DNA of 64,000 nucleotides from the NCBI RefSeq assembly GCF_018991925.1, contig NW_024727757.1, positions 107,001 through 171,000 on the forward strand. The letters run 5' to 3'. The DNA comes from Homarus americanus. Taxonomy: Eukaryota > Arthropoda > Malacostraca > Decapoda > Nephropidae. The notes under the pieces are model-generated. The model saw nothing but the letters and a program-made list of their open reading frames with translations. It was not told the DNA's origin and ran no database searches. Shown here piece after piece: positions 47,735 through 59,971 of the stretch (within the stretch, counting starts at the first letter, position 1; each line of letters begins with the position of its first letter). A program made the position numbers and the translations under genes.

Positions 47735-49924
47735 TGTGTGTGTGTGTGTGTGTGTGTGTTTAGGTCATCTAGCGATTAAATAGAAAGTTAGTTGGAATCA
47801 ATTAAATACTTAAAAGGAAGACAAGTTGACAACTCTATCTTCAAGGTAGATTTCGGGCCATCAAATATAAACACAGTGACCAGGAACCTCATTAAGAGTG
47901 GTGGATGAACTCACAGGTGTTCAAGGGTCACAGCACTGGAGATACTCACCTGGGGACGAGATACAGGTACTAACATATACAGTATAGAGAGCGAGTAGGG
48001 CACGCCAGGTACGAATCGCTTCCAACATAGAGACCCTTATTACCCTTACTCTAAGTCTGTTAACTCACACACACACTTATGATAAACCTTCACACTTGGG
48101 AAGGAGTTTGTCAGTTTGTACTATCATCATCAGTAACTAGATGTGTACAGGTGGATTTTGAGTATCCAGTAATTAATCAGGTAGTTGTATCTCTCCACAC
48201 GTATTGGCTTAATGCGTCCTCTAGGCAAAGCAATAAAAACAAAAGTCGGGTTCTTTTCTTCTCACTTAGGGAACGAACGAGTCGAGGTACACACGGGCGG
48301 GGGCAGTGGTAATAATAAAGTACCTCAGGATGACAAGCCAACTTAAATTGCAAATGACGTATTAAGAAAAGCTGTGCTATTCATTATTAAGAAAATTAGT
48401 TCGGTGAAATTTCAGAAAATATTTCACGGGAATGAAAGCCTCGGCCATTGTAGGTGCTGGCATTGAGGTCGCTTGTACTCCTGTGTGTGTGTGTCAGAGC
48501 CGAGAGAATAATAGACTAAAAATCATAACAATGGGAAGTTACTCGGCGGGAGACTATTTACCAAATCTAAAGCACTGTAAACAATGCTAGAACAATGGAT
48601 AATTAGCACTCATGATATTTCTTTGTCCAAATGTCGAAACTGGAAATTAATAGCCAATCTGCTGGTCTTATGGACACGGCAAGTTATAAGAGAAGAGTCA
48701 TTTTAGTTTATTGTTTATTGAAAGTTTATTGTTGGCATTGGTTCTAATACACACGCCTTGTTGGCCTCACATCAAGCCCTTTTATTATTAAGATAACCGC
48801 GAGCATTAGCCACTTTGTCAATTTGTAGTTTTTCTCCTTCTACTCCTCCTCCTTCAGTGTTTGTGTATCTGATGCTTCACTTCAGGATCATTAGGCACCT
48901 TCGTTAGTAAATAATCATCTTTAAAGGTTAGGCTAACTGATGCAGCCGCTGCCACACATGTTAAAGCGGGTTTTTTTTTTTTGCATAAGCATAAATCTGT
49001 ACCAAGTGCAAAACCCCAATAATCTCAGTGTTTGTCTTTCGGCTATACCAAATGATTATCCACTCGTTAAGTATAACCAGTTTACCACAATTGAGGTTGA
49101 GTTAACAATTGTAAATGGAGAATGAGTCAGGCCTCTTCTTATCAATATTGCTAAACCAACATTAGACACTCCTTCCCCTTCCCCTCCTCTTCCCCTCCTC
49201 TTCCCCCTCACCCCCCCTCCCCCAATATATTCTGCTATAATGAAAGATGACTTTATATATCAGTGTACATTTAAAGGGCACTCCTCACTGTGACTATATA
49301 TGGTAAACTATAACTTGTGGCCACTGGGAGAGGATCATAGCCTGATAAAGTACTTGCTGCTATTTAATCGTAATGTCTTTATCTCATTAAAGATTATCAT
49401 GACTTTATTTTTATTTTACCCAATTAACGAGAAGTTGGTAGCTGTAGTGAAGTGTGTATACTGCCTCTCACACCACCCAGAGAGAGCAAGGTGTGAGTTT
49501 TAGACGATTGGTGAAGGAAAATACCAAACTAATACACTCGCGAAATTATCCACATTTATATTATATTAAAATGAATTGAAAGAATGTATCACTGGCCAAT
49601 ATGGAGGGAAAAAATGAAAGAAGAGTGAAGAGAGAGATTGCACAAGGATTCAGTCAGCCAACAACCTGAATAATTTGCTGTATCAATAATATCATACCAT
49701 GTTATTGCATGTTTTACAGACCACATTCCTCCACAGGCTGATTGAAGAGATTGATAACAGGGGAATAAATTGACATCAAGTTCAGTATATTTTTGTATAA
49801 CATCTTTTTATTCGAGTGTATTTGTTCACTTAAATACGTTTATTATGGCGTTCTTATGAGGTATTCTGTAAACGCCAATATGTTCTTTTAAAGTCTCTTC
49901 ATCCATCTAAGGTATAGTCAATAA
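46881..49924. other. Gene-free stretch with minor repeats
   Basis: T-rich 47280-47470; GTAATGTGTACAC tandem (three to four units of about 24 bp) at 47560-47628; (GT)n/(GTGC)n at 47680-47760; C-rich patch 49170-49222. No gene recognised. Confidence 0.5.
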
Positions 49925-49992
49925 ACCTAACCTAACCTAACCTAACCTAACCTAACCTAACCTAACCTAACCTAACCTAACCTAACCTAACC
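49925..49992. repeat. Perfect interstitial telomeric tract (CCTAA)13
   Basis: Thirteen uninterrupted CCTAA units (49926-49990), the longest pure telomere tract in the window. Confidence 0.97.
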
Positions 49993-50269
49993 AAGGTGTA
50001 CTGTATTATAGAGACAAGTACAGTGAGTTGTGGGATTCAGAAGTATTGTTGTGTGATGTTTATACAGCTTAGTGTTTCTCTCGGACAAGTGACATTTATA
50101 CCTGGTCGACTGGTTGTGTTCATCTCTCGTGTTTTCCCTCCCTCGTGCCATCCTGAAGCTCTGTGCCCTTTTTTTTCCCCTCCACTGGTCTTGCTTCACA
50201 TATTGACAGTGAAAGTTTATGAGTCAGTGAGTCTTCCATGCTACTTGAAAGTGAATGTGGAGGTCCCTT

Positions 50270-50432
50270 AGGCCTGGCAGTCTTTATTCGGTACATACAG
50301 TGGCAGCAGTAGTGTGACTTGGTTCCGTATTGGACTGCTAGGTAACCATTTACAGGTGAATGACTCAGAACCAGTGACCCTTAGGACAGGAGTCGAGTGC
50401 CGTATCCACCTAGCCACTGCTCACTTCTTGTT
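50270..50432 (-). mobile_element. Possible tRNA-like SINE, different from the Ala family
   Basis: On the minus strand, GTGGCTAGGTGGATACGGC resembles a tRNA A-box region. About 31 bases later GGTTCTGAGTC resembles a degenerate B box. Single copy in this window, no clear tail or duplication. Confidence 0.4.
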
Positions 50433-50541
50433 ATTAAATCTTACCCAAAACAAAAACATTACTGACACCAAAAAGATTTAAGAATTATTGTTTACTTCAT
50501 GATCCTTATTCTAATTCTTGTAACTCTCTTAACATCTTCAG

Positions 50542-50640
50542 AACCTGGTAATGGAGCAGCTCTTTCACCCCCTGGACTGGTTGTTGATGACATTTAGCAA
50601 CAGTGATCCCTGCCTACCACACGTGTTGACAGTAGCTGAG
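50542..50640 (+). CDS. Candidate internal exon (33 codons) of an unidentified gene
   Basis: A 99-bp segment preceded by a pyrimidine-rich acceptor (CTCTTAACATCTTCAG) and followed by a strong donor (GAG/GTAAGT). It is open in phase 0 across its full length and reads NLVMEQLFHPLDWLLMTFSN followed by SDPCLPHVLTVAE. The composition looks like ordinary globular protein, unlike the low-complexity frames elsewhere. I do not recognise the protein. No partner exon was found, so it may be chance (an open 33-codon frame is not rare) or an isolated exon between very large introns. Confidence 0.35.
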
Positions 50641-50689
50641 GTAAGTTATGTCACGCTGTTGAGGCAGAGATAGTGTGACTGATGCCTTC

Positions 50690-51240
50690 ATTTGTTTCGT
50701 TAAACACTTCTTGAATATGATTGAATCCCTTGGGTAAAGTGATTGAACCCCTTGAGTACAATGATTGAACCCCTTGTACAATAACTGAACCCCTTGAGGA
50801 TGGACTTAACCACTCTTAAACTTTACCACCCTTAGACTTAACCACCCTTGGACCTAGCCACTCTTGGACTTAACCACCCTTGGACTTAACCATCATTAGA
50901 CTTAACAAACCCGAGGATTTAACCACCCTTGGACTTAACCATCCTTAGACTTAACAAACCCGAGGATTTAACCACCCTTGGACTTAGCCACCCTTGGATT
51001 TACCCCCCTTGGACTTAACCACCGTTAGACTTAACCACTCTTAGACTTAACCACTCTTGGACTTAACTACCCTTGGACCCTTGGACTTAACCACCCTTGG
51101 ACTTAACTACCCTTGATACTACCCTTTATACTTGATCTCCCTTGGACCATAAATAACTTGAACTTAATCACCCTTTATCACCCTTAGATTCAAACCACCT
51201 TTAGAACGGCTCAATAACCTTCAACTCAAACGCCCTTAAA
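50690..51240. repeat. Degenerate minisatellite: GATTGAACCCCTTGAGTACA units, then CTTGGACTTAACCACC units
   Basis: Four units of about 27 bp at 50705-50800 share CCTTGAGTACAATGA with the 41-bp array at 36.5 kb. They merge into about 20 copies of a 15-17-bp ACTTAACCACCCTTGG unit. Confidence 0.85.
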
Positions 51241-52024
51241 CCAGAATACATTTGCACTTAAACTTCACTATCGTCACAACCGGGAATTCATGGACGTTTT
51301 CAGTGCAGTGAGTGAGTAAGTGAGTGAGTGAGTGAGAGATTGAGTGAGTGACTTCCTTAGTGTTGGTGATCAAGAGGTTGCATTTGAGTGCTTCTTGCGT
51401 GTGCTCGAGCTCTTCTTGCGTGTGTATGTGTCAGAAGATGAGGGAGAGGGAGGGAGAGGGAGGGAGAGAAAGAGACTTCCCTCCTCTCTCTCTCTCTCAA
51501 CTAAGACACATGATGGTAAAATATGGCGACTTTATCAGAGAAAAATATCTAGCAATACGAACATCTTTTATACATATCCAGAGTAATCCTTTATTCCTCT
51601 TAACTACCACCGGACCCAACCATCAACTACATCATTAACCACAACAACCTCAATAATAACTCAATTTCACAACGGGATCATCATAAAACAAATTGCTTCA
51701 TTCCTCCCCCCCCTCATACAAATAGACTCGACTAGGATGATTCTCCTTAGGTAAATTAACCACAAAAATATATATCTTAAGAGAGCAAGACTGAACTCCC
51801 TAACACATGCACTTAGTGACGTAATTTATCACAAAGTAAATGGGATGAGCAACTGTGTGTGCTGACGTAGATGAGGGCGTTATCGTGCCTCTTGCCCTCT
51901 CTTGTATTCTAAGAGTGTCCATTTATATTGTGGATAATCAGGGGTCCTCAGATGAACGTAATACTTGATGTGTTGGTGTGTTCTGAGTTGGTAGTCGGGG
52001 CTTAGTCTTGTCCCAAGTGGCATT

Positions 52025-52062
<38 letters not shown>

Positions 52063-52374
52063 ACACGTCAAGATTCTGTCATAAGTCACTTTGACGTCTG
52101 TTATCAGTCGTGTGTGTGTCATATCATGCCTGCTTATCACAAGAACTGTTCCTAGTATAATGACTGACTGCTTTTTATAACTATCACCGTCCCGACACTC
52201 ACTTTCCCAGTCACTCAGTAGCCACTCAGTGTCCAGTTATATTGATGGTCACTCCTTGCTAGCTGGTTATTCGCCTCCTTGTCCACTCTATACCAAGCCA
52301 CTCACCCACTCACCTGTACCGTTCCTCACAACCTCATTACTCACTACTACCACCACCACGGTAATCTCCCATCA
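51241..52374. other. Gene-free stretch with simple repeats
   Basis: (GTGA)n at 51308-51352, GAGAGG-rich 51440-51475 with a short (TC)n, and (GA)n at 52027-52058. No gene recognised. Confidence 0.5.
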
Positions 52375-52725
52375 TCCTAACCTCCCCCTCACCCCTACCG
52401 CTGATCATCACCCCACCCCTACCCCTTCACCATCTCCTCCCACCCCCGACCCTCACCATCTTCCCCTCACCCCATCTCCTCCCCACCCCTACCGCCGACC
52501 CTCCACCATCTCTTTACCCCTTCATCATCTCCTCCCCACCCCCGACCCCTCACCATCTTCCCTCACCCATCTCCTCCCCACCCCTACCGCCGACCCTCCA
52601 CCATCTCTTTACCCCTTCATCATCTCCTCCCCACCCCCCGACCCCTCACCATCTTCCCCTCACCCCATCTTCTCCTCACCCCTACCCCCGACCCTCCACC
52701 ATCTCTCCACCCTACCGTCATCATC
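52375..52725. repeat. C-rich repeats, unit about 105 bp (contains CACCCCTACCGCCGACCCTC)
   Basis: CTACCGCCGACCCTCCACCATCTCTTTACCCCTTCATC occurs at about 52488 and 52585; smaller CCATCTCCTCCCCACCCC units lie between. Pro/Ser/Thr-rich artefact frame. Confidence 0.88.
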
Positions 52726-52919
52726 CATTGTAGTCACTGTGTGTTGAGCAGGTCCATCCGCCACTGCACGGTATCACTGACTGCCTCCCGCCTGACGCAT
52801 GACACAGCTCTATAACCTGTGACCAACGGGTTCTCTTAATCACACCTGCTGGACGAACGCTACCTGTCTCACCTGAAGATCGAACTCTACCTGGTGTACC
52901 TGAAGGAGGAATGTTTATG
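52726..52919. other. Short unique stretch
   Basis: Several CACCTG/CAGGT words but no recognised feature. Confidence 0.4.
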
Positions 52920-53218
52920 GCTTTAACACCGTCAGTAGCATCACACTCTATCACACCGTCAGTACCAGCACTCGCTATCACACCGTCAATACCAGCACTC
53001 CCTCTATCACGCCGTCAGTACCAGCACTCTCGCTATCACACAGTCAGTACCAGCACTCGCTATCACACCGTCAGTACCAACACACTCGCTATCACACCGT
53101 CAGTACCAACACACTCACTATCACACCGTCAGTACCAGCACTCTCGCTATCACACCTTCAGTACCAACACACTCGCTATCACACCGTCAGAACCAGCACT
53201 CTCGCTATCACACCTCCA
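52920..53218. repeat. About 27-29-bp minisatellite (core CGCTATCACACCGTCAGTAC)
   Basis: About 10 copies with CAGCACT and CAACACACT variants. Confidence 0.92.
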
Positions 53219-53394
53219 ACAGGCACCTGAAGATTGATCCCTCGGCGTCGCCACACTGGACAATGACACGACTGTCAGACATTATCGCGCTGTAGTCTCT
53301 GCCCTCTGCCGATTGTTGCTGTTTAGTATGTAAAGAAACACACGCTACTCACTCTCTTACTACACACGGCCATGAACCCACAGGCGACCTAAGA
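53219..53394. other. Short unique stretch
   Basis: Nothing recognised. Confidence 0.4.
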
Positions 53395-53815
53395 AGAATG
53401 ACAATGAGAATGATGTGGGTAGATGAACGTGACTAAGCATTATATGGGTAGATGAACGTGACGCTGAGAATGATTTAGGTAGATGAACGTGAATCTGAGA
53501 ATGATATAGGTAGATGAACGTGACGCTGAGAAGGATGGTGGTAGATGAACGTGACGCTGATAATGATGTGGGTAGATGAACGTGACGCTGAGCATGATGT
53601 AGGTAGAGGAATGTGATACTGAGAATGATGTGGGTAGAGGAATGTGATGCTGAAAATGATGTAGGTAGAGGAACGTGACGCTGAGCATGATGTGGGTAGA
53701 TGAACGTGGCGCTAAGCATGATATAGGTAGAGGAACGTGACGCTAAGCATGATGTAGGTAGAGGAACGTGACGCTAAGCATGATGTAGGTAGATGAACGT
53801 GATGTTAAGAAGAAT
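53395..53815. repeat. 31-bp minisatellite (core GGTAGATGAACGTGACGCTG)
   Basis: About 14 copies; spacing 31 bp measured between 53661 and 53692. Artefact frames on the minus strand. Confidence 0.93.
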
Positions 53816-54210
53816 AACAGCTATAGTAAATTGGTTCAAGAGTGACTGTGTTATTATTTACAAAAGGAGCGAACAGAATCCAGGAGAAATGAAATATATA
53901 ACACATGTGCTGGTTTAGGGAATATAAACCTTTTATATAAACCTTATTTAAGGACATTACACCATTTTACAGCGTTTGGGGGTCGACTATTGCCAGTCCC
54001 ATCAGTCCACGTGTTCATTTGTATTCAGTTAATCTTCACTACTCTAATTACTTCTGTCTGGTATTTTTGTTAGGTCGTATAAATTCCTGAAATAAAAAAC
54101 CAAGGAGAGTTTTATTAGATTAATTAATTAGAAGTTAAATTGGAGGTGATATTAGGATTTGAGAATAAAGGGTTGTGAAGAGAGTGTGTTTGAGGGTATG
54201 GTGTTGACCT
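53816..54210. other. Gene-free stretch
   Basis: AT-rich unique sequence; nothing recognised. Confidence 0.5.
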
Positions 54211-54575
54211 GTGGTGTAATGGTCAGCATGTTCGCCTCGCAAGCGAGCGGACCCGGGTTTGATCCTCGGGCAGGGTGAAACTATGGGCAAGTTTATTTAC
54301 GCCATTTGCCTCTGTCTACCCAGCAGTTATTAAGAATTTGGGTGTTAATCGATTTGCTGATCGTATTCTGGGGTAATGGTTAGCCAATGCAGTTGGCGAG
54401 TTGTCCGGTCTTCTTGGGCTATTCCTTGTCACTGGGTCTTGCTACGCGTTAACTTAGGGTGTGGTTGTTGTGTTGGCGACAGCTTCCACACCTTAAACAA
54501 AGTCACGCCTAGGTGGCCCTAGGGCCGGCCATCCTCGTTACACGAGAGGCAACCATTATAATTATTTATATGTAC
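54211..54575 (+). mobile_element. tRNA(Ala)-like SINE, copy 2
   Basis: The head GTGGTGTAATGGTCAGCATG contains the A box. A stem TTCGC/GCGAG encloses loop CTCGCAA (CGC anticodon position, Ala), followed by B-box-like GGGTTTGATCC. The body matches copy 1 along its length, for example TTTACGCCATTTGCCTCTGT and GGGTGTGGTTGTTGTGTTGG. A palindromic GGCCCTAGGGCCGGCC precedes the 3' end, and the tail is AT-rich ending TATATGTAC. The B box is less canonical than in copy 1. No clear target duplication. Confidence 0.88.
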
Positions 54576-55738
54576 ACCTAGTTACTACATTGATACTTTA
54601 TAGTTAAATCATTACTTATATTTGGGAATAAAATCTCTGAGTCTAGTTACTACAGAGCTGTTATCTGTAGTGATGTAGAATGAATGGATATATTTATAAA
54701 GAAGTTGTAATATTATCGTCGTGATGGAGTATACATGAATAACAAGGGGAACATACATTATATTTAGATCAATGGCTAGGGGATACTCTCTCTTATTCAT
54801 CAGATGTAATATAGTGTCATATGTCCTTGTACCAGTAGACAATTAAGGCATTCTTAATATATGGCATTACCAATTATCTTAACATATATAGGTATAAGAA
54901 CTACCAGAAGATTCACTTACCCAAAATATAGAAATCTATTTTGCAGTTTTTATGCATGAAACAAGACTAAAGTGTTCATGAACGTCTGTGTGTTCGAATT
55001 TTCAAAAGAGTTAAATGTTTATTGATTTTGTCTTCCCTGAGGATGAGTGACAAGACGCATCTACTAACGGCTGAGTTTGGAAATAGTTTTAATCGACATT
55101 GTAATCACTTTCATTCTGTCGTAACTTGTGAGTGAGTGAGTGAGTGAGTGAGTGTGTGACTGACAGATACGGTACCGCTTCTCACAGCCAGGGAAAGTTA
55201 TTAGGGTTAGGAGCGACGAGAGTCCTGGATCAGACTTACTGTACTGCAGATGTTAAGAAGGAATTAAAGGATTTGCATAATCACTCTGGTTAATTACACT
55301 TCAATCCCTCAAACAGTGCATGTTGCTTCTTGCATGACCGAACGCCATGCTCCGGGCACGCTGCTGCACCTGCATACCGAGGTCACCGGTTTTAATTACC
55401 AAGCCCCTTCCCGCGGAGCATACGCCCAGAGATGACCTGTCGCCTCGGTACACTTGATCACTGGAGAATACGCTCAGTGCTACCTGTCTTAGGAGCATAA
55501 GTAGGACACATGTTATCTAATTTCGGTACGCTCATGCTCTAAATACACAGGTACACTGCCTCCCTTACACCTACCCCCACCCCCCACGGAGCATAAACTA
55601 AGTTCCCTTCCTGGTGAACTGGTTTATATTTCGATGATTTTTGCCGCAATATAACTTAGACTGTGGAGACGATATTCGTGTGATTAATGATTGTACTCGG
55701 GGTTGGTGTCACGTTGATAACTTAGTCTCGAGGCGTAG

Positions 55739-55742
<4 letters not shown>
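54576..55742. other. Gene-free stretch
   Basis: (GTGA)n at 55129-55157. The minus-strand open frame at 55301-55498 has a globular-looking composition but no recognised domain or splice framework. Confidence 0.45.
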
Positions 55743-55777
<35 letters not shown>

Positions 55778-56045
55778 TAAACACGAAATAGAATAACTTA
55801 ATACAACACATCGATGGTAAATAAAGAAGTTTCATATATTGTAACTCTGGTCGAGGAGGAGGTGTGAAGGACGAGTGTAGAGGTGTGAGGGACGAGGAGG
55901 AGGAGGAGGAGGAGGAGGTGTGAGGGTTGAAGAGGAGGAGGTGTGAGGGTTGAAGAGGAGGAAGTGTGAGGGGCGAGGAGGTGTGAGGGGCGAGAAGGAG
56001 GAGGTGTGAGGGGCGAGAAGGAGAAGGTGTGAGGGTCTAGGTCCA
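55743..56045. repeat. (GA)n followed by GGAGGTGTGAGGG-type minisatellite
   Basis: (GA)n 55743-55774; GAGGAGGAGGTGTGAGGGGCGA units at 55850-56040. Confidence 0.9.
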
Positions 56046-56800
56046 GGAGGATGAGTGAACACTGTGAATCTCCCTCTTGAACGAGCCCAAGACTACAGAC
56101 GAGCCTTGATGTTATTCCTTGGGCGTTTTTTTTAAGGGTCAGTGGAACGAGGCTGTAAAGTGACGCGGTAGGGAGGGTTGCCTGGCAGTAGACGCCTCTA
56201 TATTACAGCCTTACGGCGCTTGGTGCCTGATTTATGAAGTGCTGCAACTATATACTGTATATTATCCTGTCTTATAAGCGGGGGACGCAACATGAAAATT
56301 ACTTAGGGGGAAAAAAGTAGAAGTGGGTTGGTATTTAGACGTGTGTGTGTGTGTACTGTATGTGTATGTGTCATAACCGCTTGTTAATTTTTCTCTTTAC
56401 TTGATTTAGAACATATCATTTACTTATGGTAATAATTTGTCTATATACCCAAAAAATCTGTAAATACTTAAACCAACAAAGAACTTATTAAACCGAGAAA
56501 AGGGCATGGCTTAAATTATGGGGGGTTTAAACCATTGATTTAAACCATTTATTTAAATCGGCCCACCCTGCTATATATGGTGTTAATGTGTTGCGTTGAT
56601 GTTTGTTATGGTGTCATGTCACCTCAGTTACTGCTCATGTCATTTGATTTACAGTGTTAAATAATCTTCTTCCAGTTGTCACATTCTTCAGATTATTCAC
56701 CACAACATTAGTTTTCTCATTCACTTCTGTATATCGAAGGTGTTTTTGTAGCCAGTTAGACATTCTGTATTGTGTTAAGTTCTGTATTCAGTGGTACATT
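56046..56800. other. Gene-free stretch
   Basis: Unique sequence; nothing recognised. Confidence 0.5.
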
Positions 56801-57262
56801 CTATTTTGTGGCACCATTTGTACTGTGTCACTTTCAGTTAGTTTTGCATTCTGTAGTGTCATTCTGTACTGTGTCACATTCAATTAGTGTCGCATTCAAT
56901 CCAGTGTCACATTCTGTCTAGTGTCACTTCCTGTACTGTGTCGCATTCAATCCCGTGTCGCATTCAATCCAGTGTCACATTCTGTCTAGTGTCACTTCCT
57001 GTACTGTGTCGCATTCAATCCCGTGTCGCATTCAATCCAGTGTCACATTCTGTCTAGTGTCACATTCAGTTAGTGTCCCATTCTATTCAGTGCCACATTT
57101 TCAATTTTTTTTTTGTGCATTTACAGTTCTACACGGTGTCACGTCTATTTAAGTGCCACATTCTACATGGTGTCAGTTCAGGTCAGTGCCCTATTCTACG
57201 ATCATAATTTTTACTCAGTGCCACGGTGCCACATTCTACATCATATTACTTTCTTATTCAGT
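56801..57262. repeat. AGTGTCACATTCTGT-type minisatellite with 68-bp higher-order unit
   Basis: Monomers of about 17-20 bp (GTGTCRCATTC...). CATTCAATCCAGTGTCACAT recurs exactly every 68 bp at 56893, 56961 and 57029. Confidence 0.92.
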
Positions 57263-58967
57263 GCCAAATTTGGAAAGTATGCTAACCATCTCACTTATAT
57301 TTAGCACATACTCTGGTACATAAACACCTCACCTCACTTCACCTCACCTCACTTCACCTCACCTAACCTGAAGTTCATCTGCTTGTATACGATTAAATGA
57401 GGTACACAGGTAAGCATCCGCAGGTGAGATAAACGATGACTCAAATTGTACACTCGACTTCATTCTGTTTATATAAAAAGATATTGTTTTTTTTTCTTAT
57501 ACGCCGATGGGAAATTTAGTACAATATTTGGTAAGTTTATATTTAGTAACTTAGAGATTAGATTGTTGTTTTACTTAGGAATTAAAGTTAAGTTTTCTGG
57601 TCATCGTTCAGAGGTTTATTATTATCATTAGCTGAGGGAGTGTTATTGTCTTCTTGTACGACTGAAAATACTTGATGTTTCTGGCTCCCGTTTAAAAATA
57701 TCATTTCTTGGTTATAATATAAACATTATCAGTGTTTTTGCTACCGTTTGAATTAATTGTATTTTTATTTCTATGCTTTTTGGTTGTTATGGGCCGCCGT
57801 CTTGTTTTTTCCTGCTGTTTAATTTAATTTTTTTTTTGGTTACCGTCTAAAAAAAATTGTGTTCCCTTTACCTTCTGTCAGTAAGAATTGCATTCCCAGG
57901 TGAACATTTACAAACCTCACGATGCACTTTGTTGTTTTTTTGTAATCTTAACAACGATATGAATTATTTCAGTTACTTGCAGTATTTCTTAGGTGTCATC
58001 TTCACTGCTTTGAAATTACTGTTGGTTAACATTACGTCTGTACCGCTTCTCCTGTCTTATACATTACACTCTTAGTATGTTAGAAAGGTAATTTAACACC
58101 TGAAAAACAGCGAGAGACTCCGAGTAAGAGCTCGGTATAGCCAGACTGTAAAGAATTGTGTTTATGGGGCCAAAGTACGCTTGGTGATTAAGGTATATTC
58201 CAGGTGGTAAGCGAGCGGGAACAACCATAACAATGCAAATCCATGACAACATAACGTAACATAACGTCAAGTAAAACGGAAGACAGACTATGAGAAAAGA
58301 TGAAGGTATTTAGTGCACAGGAATGACCTTTTTTGGCTCAGGAGAAACAACATGGTGTGTCTCATTGTGTGTGTGTGGGTGAAAAAAAAAAGAACTCAAA
58401 TAACTGTCTGTGAGGAGAGGCATAAAGAATAAGCACCTGCCACCAAGGAGGCATTAAGAGCAATCACTGCCTCTCGTCAGGTAAATGATAACAGGTTGCC
58501 CGTTTACCTGTCTGAACCCAGGTGGAGAGGATGACGCTACTGCCTCCTGAACCCAACCGATGCTGCTGATGGTGTTAGTATAGATGATAGGGATGGTGAT
58601 TACTATGATGATGGTGATATAGTGATTTCCGTAATGATAATGGTTATGGTGATAAATGTAGTGTTAGTGATGGAATGGTGATGACTGATGGTGATGACTA
58701 TGCTGGTAAATAATGCAGATAGTGGTTGCTATAATGATAATGGGAAAAGTTTTTATTGTAATGATAATAATGACGATGATAATTTTATATGATGAGTAAT
58801 GATGACGATGATGATGATAACTATGAAGGCACAACCACGATAACACATTGATTATCCCAGTAGGTGGATGAATGCATTTAGTTTATATATACTCAAATTA
58901 CTAAATTAGGTTGTTTACTTATCATAATTGTTTAGCTTAACTGCACGGTTTGTAAGGTCAAGGCTAT
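57263..58967. other. Gene-free stretch with minor repeats
   Basis: (CACCT/CACTT)n at 57328-57366, GATGATGGTGAT-rich 58570-58830. No gene recognised. Confidence 0.5.
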
Positions 58968-58971
58968 ATGT
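58968..58971 (+). repeat. Left 4-bp target-site duplication (ATGT)
   Basis: Matches 59743-59746 on the other side of the LTR. Confidence 0.75.
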
Positions 58972-59742
58972 TGTTACGACCGTGTCGTATTTTTTCTTTT
59001 TTTTTATATATAACATGCTCCCATGTTCCATATTATTCCTGTAATGATGTGTTAAATTTACTATTATATATTCTAGTCACCTTACCCTGTGCTGTTAAGG
59101 TTTTAACTGTCATTATTTGTTCAAGCCCACCTTATTTCTTTATTTTGTATTGTAACCAGCATTCTTTGTTCTCTAACGACCATCTGCATCGTTAAACGAC
59201 CCACCGGCGGGTCGCGTGGCGGGAGCCGACCTTATATATAGGACCCACCAACTGACTTGAGTCAGTTCAGTCCTCTTGTCATACAGTCCACATCCTTTGA
59301 GTGTCACTTGTTACTTAAACTTAATTTATTTGTGTTGTTCCTGTCGCCACCAATGTGGTATATCTATGTGAGTACCTATTTATGTCTCTGTTTGTGTCCA
59401 TCAGTATTTGCTTAGTTGTATTCAAGTAATTCAGTGTTGTTTCACGTTAGTTAATTTCAGTGTTAGTTTTTATATGTTTATGCAGTGTTAACGTAATCCA
59501 ATGCTTTATTTTTATTCTTTTGATGTTTCGATGTTTTGTATCACTTGTGTCTTAAAAGTTTCGATGGTGAATCAATTTGTTGTGACAGCCTACGAGGCTC
59601 TTTATTGTGTTAATATTTAATCAATTAAATTCTTAAAGGTTTACTTTATTTATTTATTTTTATTCTCTTTTAATTTACTTCACTTTTTGTTTGGTTACGC
59701 CTAGAACCTGGATATTTAAGTAAATTAAGAGACGGCGTAACA
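58972..59742 (+). mobile_element. Solo LTR of a retrotransposon (Ty3/Gypsy-like)
   Basis: 771 bp beginning TGTTACGACC and ending GGCGTAACA; the ends form an inverted TGTTACG/CGTAACA. Flanked by ATGT on both sides. TG...CA ends plus a 4-bp duplication fit an LTR left by recombination between the two LTRs of a full element. No internal primer-binding site or pol is adjacent. The family is inferred from end sequence and duplication length only. Confidence 0.85.
59205..59285 (+). promoter_or_regulatory. TATA box and initiator-like promoter inside the LTR
   Basis: GC-rich CCACCGGCGGGTCGCGTGGC, then TATATATA (59233-59240), then TCAGTT at 59272-59277 matching the arthropod initiator TCAGT. Spacing from the TATA box is about 35-40 bp, a little long. 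Expected for an LTR transcription start at the U3/R border. Confidence 0.6.
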
Positions 59743-59746
59743 ATGT
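59743..59746 (+). repeat. Right 4-bp target-site duplication (ATGT)
   Basis: Directly follows CGTAACA. Confidence 0.75.
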
Positions 59747-59903
59747 GTACCTACAGAAGCCATACAGGTGGAATATATTAAATTATTATTAGCACAAGAG
59801 TACGTTCATTAATTCAAGTAGGGTCTTTTTTTTCAGTATAAATTATCATCTTCAAGAATAAATTATCATAAGTGGATAGCTAATAAACACACAACGTAAG
59901 TCA

Positions 59904-59904
59904 A

Positions 59905-59943
<39 letters not shown>

Positions 59944-59971
59944 TATCATCATCATCATCATCATCATCATC
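59904..59971. repeat. (ATC)n trinucleotide repeat
   Basis: About 22 CAT/ATC units. Confidence 0.95.
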
